From Candidatus Fermentibacterota bacterium (GTDB lineage Bacteria > Fermentibacterota > Fermentibacteria > Fermentibacterales > JCC-6): a stretch of DNA of 8,622 nt. The position numbers and the translations under genes were made by a program. Where the stretch lies: positions 1 to 8,622 of the forward strand of contig JAUWJE010000065.1 in assembly GCA_030607835.1 (NCBI GenBank). Direction: 5' to 3'. How positions within the stretch are numbered: position 1 is the stretch's first letter; every line of letters begins with the position of its first letter. The notes below the pieces were generated by a model that saw only the letters and a list, made by a program, of their open reading frames with translations, made no database searches and was not told the DNA's origin. This document shows, piece after piece, positions 6,148-8,622 of the stretch.

Positions 6148-6804
6148 CTAGGTTTTCTTTCCGGTTGTTTTCCCGGTTGCTTTCCCGGTTGCTTTTGACT
6201 TATCGGCTTTGCGAGACGTTTTTGTTTTGCTCTTGCCCGATTCCTTTGGTGTTACTTCTTCACTGGGTATTTCGCTTTTAACACTTTCCCTGTTTTTCAT
6301 GGCTTCTATGTTTTTCTGAACACCATTTCTTGCGTGCTTCCGGATAATTTCCTTAGCAGAAGCACTTTCGATGTTTTTCACCAGAGCAACTTCACCTGCA
6401 AATACATTGACGGCCTCATTAAGCACACGTTTTTCTGAGGGATTCATTTTATTCAGAATTGATCGAGAAATAATATCTCTGATGGCCTTAGCGACTTCTT
6501 TTGGTTCACCGGAGTGGACCCTTTCCTTCAGTCTCTCGATTCTTCTACGCCAATCTTTCGGGAGTTCATCCGGTTCTCTGGATAGTTCTTCAAGAGCGTC
6601 ATCAAGCTCTGCCTTCGATACAACAGGCCGCAGTTCTGCATCATCCAGACTCTCAGTTGGCACAAGTACTCTTTTCTTTCCAACAACAATTTCAATAACA
6701 ACACACTCGTGCATTTCACCAGAGATATTCTGATCGGAAATCTCTGTAACAACACCCGCTCCATGAATAGGATCTACAACTCTGGCATCAACCGAAAATT
6801 TCAT
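6148..6804 (-). CDS. CarD/CdnL-family RNA polymerase-binding regulator with a lysine-rich tail
   Basis: A 218-residue protein. CarD/CdnL proteins bind the RNA polymerase beta subunit through an N-terminal Tudor-like domain and stabilise the open complex, especially at rRNA promoters. The RNAP-interaction domain spans about 1-62, starting VDARVVDPIHGAGVV (5-19, the usual VVYP-HG-G motif) and ending in VLVPTESLDDAELRPV. The helical domain (63-145) contains W85 in KDWRRR, which corresponds to the tryptophan that contacts the promoter -10 region, and a typical SGEPKEVAKAIRDI helix. Beyond the usual family end (about 150-165 residues) is an extra tail, and residues 189-218 hold ten lysines among Ser/Thr/Gly/Ala, ending in TGK repeats. 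AGGAGG 4 nt before the ATG gives a strong start. A good promoter lies upstream, and hflX follows 32 bp later, so the two are probably co-transcribed. Confidence 0.9.
   Translation of the reverse strand: MKFSVDARVVDPIHGAGVVTEISDQNISGEMHECVVIEIVVGKKRVLVPTESLDDAELRPVVSKAELDDALEELSREPDELPKDWRRRIERLKERVHSGEPKEVAKAIRDIISRSILNKMNPSEKRVLNEAVNVFAGEVALVKNIESASAKEIIRKHARNGVQKNIEAMKNRESVKSEIPSEEVTPKESGKSKTKTSRKADKSKATGKATGKTTGKKT
6161..6196 (-). repeat. Three-copy 12-bp tandem repeat in the CarD tail
   Basis: CCGGTTG recurs at 6161-6167, 6173-6179 and 6185-6191 (plus-strand reading), each in a near-identical 12-bp unit. The unit encodes a four-residue repeat, (A/T)TGK, in the CarD-type protein's C-terminal tail. 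Being a multiple of three, gain or loss of units would change tail length without shifting the frame. Confidence 0.7.
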
Positions 6805-6819
6805 AAGACCTCCTGCAGA

Positions 6820-6866
6820 ATAATATTATCCAGATAATAATATCTCATATCTTCTGGAAAAGTCAA
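6820..6866 (-). promoter_or_regulatory. Promoter of the carD-hflX operon with an overlapping palindrome
   Basis: On the minus strand TTGACT (6866-6861, 5/6 to consensus) and TATTAT (6842-6837, 5/6) are 18 bp apart, placing the start near 6830, about 25 nt before the carD ATG. A palindrome centred at 6831/6832 (perfect core ATTATC-CA-GATAAT at 6825-6838, extending imperfectly to 6820-6843 with 10 of 12 pairs) covers the -10 and the predicted start point. It is a good candidate operator for a repressor, possibly autoregulation. Binding protein unknown. Confidence 0.6.
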
Positions 6867-6900
6867 TATGAAAAAACTTAAATTGAAGAGCTTGACAGGA

Positions 6901-8526
6901 TTATTCGGATCCGAGAAGAATCCAGATATCTGGAATGGGGAATGAAGATATGGAAGATTCATTTAAAGTAGAATCTTCAAGAATCACATATCTTATAATC
7001 GCTTCGGCGGACTTATAGAATGAAATTTCTCCGCTGTAGAGGAATAATGTTGAATCCAGCTCAGATTCTATTCCAAGTTCAGCGTTCAGCATGTCACCAT
7101 TACGGAAATCAACTACTTCAATGAACCATTCCTCTCCATCGATCAGAATGCTTCTTCCATTAAGAACGGATCTCGCCCATGTTGCAGCACCGACTCCGCC
7201 AAATACTCCTTCAACACCATGATTTGCAATATCAACATAAAGAGTACCCGCCGGAGTAACGGGGGATATTGTTGCGCCCGTGGGTAAGATATCATTTACA
7301 AGGTCTTTCCCCAGCAGGATATTAATATCAATGGGTTTGATCGCCAATACAGGATTACTTGAAGCCAGCTCTAATGCAAGCTCATAATTCCTTTCATGCT
7401 GTGAAACCGAAATGCGCGGATCACTCCTTCTTAGCAGAAGAATTGAGCTTCTGCGCGGACTTCCAGTACAAGTGTAAACCCCTGATATTTCTGAAGCTGG
7501 TCCTTCTCGAAAATCACTCGCCAGTCCCGGTTGACCGGCTCCATTAGTTATCCAGAGTATCGGCTCGTACTCCACACTAGAGCTAATACTCTCTGCAGGT
7601 ATTTCTGCCATACCAGAATCGGGTAATAATGATGCTTCTGATATCAAAGCTGTGGAATCGACAGGGATTACATCATCCATAACTGATTCAACATCATCGG
7701 GTCCACCGAATACGAGTAAATAGACAACAACAGCGGTTGCCAGCACAACAGGAATCCAGAAGACTTTCTTATGAAGTATCCCCTTCCGGTTCTCACGGAG
7801 TTCCTCGAGAGTATCCACCTGCAGGTCTGATTTAGGATTACGAAGCTCATTAGAGAGAATAGTGAGGTTTGGAAACCTATCATTCACTTCCGGGGATACC
7901 ATATTTTCAAGAAGTGCAAGCATCTTACGGGAAAGCATATTCCATGTGTTTATCTGCACATCGCGATTGTCGCTCCCTGCTAATATCCTGAACATCAACA
8001 GGCCCAGTGCGAAAACATCACTTCGCGGATCATCCGGGTTCTTTCCCACAGCTTCAGGCGGGGAAAAGGGAGTATCCGGTATACCTCTTGCACCGCCAAG
8101 GATGAAATGCTCTCCATTATCTGTTATCAGAACGTTTTCCGGACCGAGATAACCGATTCTGTGACCTTCGTCGTGAATCTTTCGCACTATCTCAAGAACT
8201 TTCATTCCTGTTGAAACAGCCTCTGTCTCTGATACTCCTCCATTTCGCATAATCTGCTCCATAAGGAGCAAAGCATCATCCGGCACCGAAAACAGGAGTA
8301 TTTTCGCGTCACTGTCATCGAAAGGATGTATTTCTGAATCGGGAAGGATAACTCCCTCTATGTCAGGACATTCCCCTGGAGGTAATCCGCCAGCGGAACC
8401 TTTGCTCACCTCTGCGAGCATAACCTTATCGTGGATCATAATGCGGGCCAGGAGATAATCCTCTTCGTCAATGAGGATTTTCCCGCCCTCTGCAACGGAG
8501 GAGAGGAGTTTAGTAAGCATTTCCAT
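6901..8526 (-). CDS. Membrane-anchored serine/threonine kinase-like protein, probably a pseudokinase
   Basis: A 541-residue protein with a cytoplasmic kinase-like domain (about 1-230), one transmembrane helix (255-273, FWIPVVLATAVVVYLLVF, after basic RKGILHKK), an acidic Ser-rich linker (276-317) and an outside domain (about 320-541). The kinase fold is recognisable from LGPENVLI (127-134, catalytic-loop region), SPPEA (155-159, the APE motif), DPRSDVFALGLLMFRILAG (166-184, the D-S-G helix) and the NDRFPNL--L---L end. Catalytic residues are missing: by alignment on PEN, the HRD aspartate is Y126, the loop lysine G128, and DFG is LGG (143-145). No glycine-rich loop or clear VAIK lysine is visible. 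It is therefore probably a signalling or scaffold pseudokinase. The outside part has GerMN-like features. The start overlaps guaB; 8520 is an alternative ATG, and neither has a clear ribosome site, so coupling to guaB translation is likely. Confidence 0.82.
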   Translation of the reverse strand: MEMLTKLLSSVAEGGKILIDEEDYLLARIMIHDKVMLAEVSKGSAGGLPPGECPDIEGVILPDSEIHPFDDSDAKILLFSVPDDALLLMEQIMRNGGVSETEAVSTGMKVLEIVRKIHDEGHRIGYLGPENVLITDNGEHFILGGARGIPDTPFSPPEAVGKNPDDPRSDVFALGLLMFRILAGSDNRDVQINTWNMLSRKMLALLENMVSPEVNDRFPNLTILSNELRNPKSDLQVDTLEELRENRKGILHKKVFWIPVVLATAVVVYLLVFGGPDDVESVMDDVIPVDSTALISEASLLPDSGMAEIPAESISSSVEYEPILWITNGAGQPGLASDFREGPASEISGVYTCTGSPRRSSILLLRRSDPRISVSQHERNYELALELASSNPVLAIKPIDINILLGKDLVNDILPTGATISPVTPAGTLYVDIANHGVEGVFGGVGAATWARSVLNGRSILIDGEEWFIEVVDFRNGDMLNAELGIESELDSTLFLYSGEISFYKSAEAIIRYVILEDSTLNESSISSFPIPDIWILLGSE

Positions 8527-8622
8527 CCATTGTGTAGTTTGGTGATTCCTTTGTAATCATCACATCATGCGCATGACTTTCTCTTAGTCCTGCCGAAGTA
8601 ATTTTAATAAAACGCGCTTTGC
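8510..8622 (-). CDS. guaB: IMP dehydrogenase, C-terminal 36 residues (the rest beyond the right edge)
   Basis: Reading the minus strand from 8620 gives the typical IMP dehydrogenase end: ARFIKITSAGLRESHAHDV followed by MITKESPNY and a short TMDGNAY tail, then TAA at 8512-8510. The AGLRESH-HDV-ITKE-PNY signature is characteristic of bacterial GuaB, which oxidises IMP to XMP with NAD+, the committed step of guanine nucleotide synthesis. The frame has no start in the window because the gene continues to the right. It overlaps the start of the kinase-like gene by 17 bp (11 bp if that gene starts at 8520), so the two are very probably in one transcript. The identification rests on the C-terminal motif alone but is distinctive. 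Confidence 0.9.
   Translation of the reverse strand, partial: KARFIKITSAGLRESHAHDVMITKESPNYTMDGNAY

Noticed and set aside
6371..6733. Plus-strand Ser-rich open frame opposite the CarD-type gene
   Set aside because: The Ser-rich composition is a shadow of the charged helical coding strand; no start signals.
6867..6900. Rho-independent terminator after the kinase-like gene
   Set aside because: A T6 run exists on the minus strand (6876-6871), but the preceding sequence forms only about a 3-bp stem.

Overview
The window looks like chromosomal DNA from a free-living bacterium with moderate G+C, by eye somewhat under 50%. It holds no phage, plasmid, IS or CRISPR features. Housekeeping genes (mazG, lpd, hflX, a CarD/CdnL regulator, guaB) sit among poorly characterised membrane and TPR genes. 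A CarD-type regulator, a serine/threonine-kinase-like membrane protein and TPR proteins together would suit an uncultured lineage of the FCB/Fibrobacteres-like or deltaproteobacterial kind. The sequence alone cannot settle the phylum.

Left block (1-1786, minus strand): lpd (dihydrolipoamide dehydrogenase) is followed by mazG (nucleotide pyrophosphohydrolase), which runs off the left edge. The two overlap by 8 bp. A 94-bp divergent region (1787-1880) separates lpd from the plus-strand pair: a TPR protein (1881-2615) and a small two-TM DUF4282-type membrane protein (2712-3014). The DUF4282 gene ends tail-to-tail with the next minus-strand block, with overlapping stop codons.

Middle and right (minus strand, read from 8622 to 3011): the last 36 codons of guaB (IMP dehydrogenase) enter from the right edge and overlap the start of a 541-residue membrane-anchored kinase-like protein. 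That protein keeps the kinase fold landmarks but lacks the catalytic and metal-binding aspartates, so it is probably a pseudokinase. After 96 bp with a good sigma-70-type promoter and an overlapping palindrome comes a CarD-family regulator with a lysine-rich tail. It is followed at close spacing by hflX, two unrecognised small proteins and a flippase-like (lysylphosphatidylglycerol-synthase TM type) integral membrane protein. Overlaps of 17 and 4 bp and a 12-bp gap suggest that hflX to the flippase-like gene is one translationally coupled operon.

The most unusual points are: the pseudokinase with an extracytoplasmic GerMN-like domain, coupled to guaB; an A9 run near the end of hflX where loss of one A would fuse HflX to the downstream unknown protein; the histone-like tail on the CarD protein, encoded partly by a 12-bp tandem repeat; and the palindrome over the carD -10 and start region. 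No stretch over 300 bases lacks a gene.
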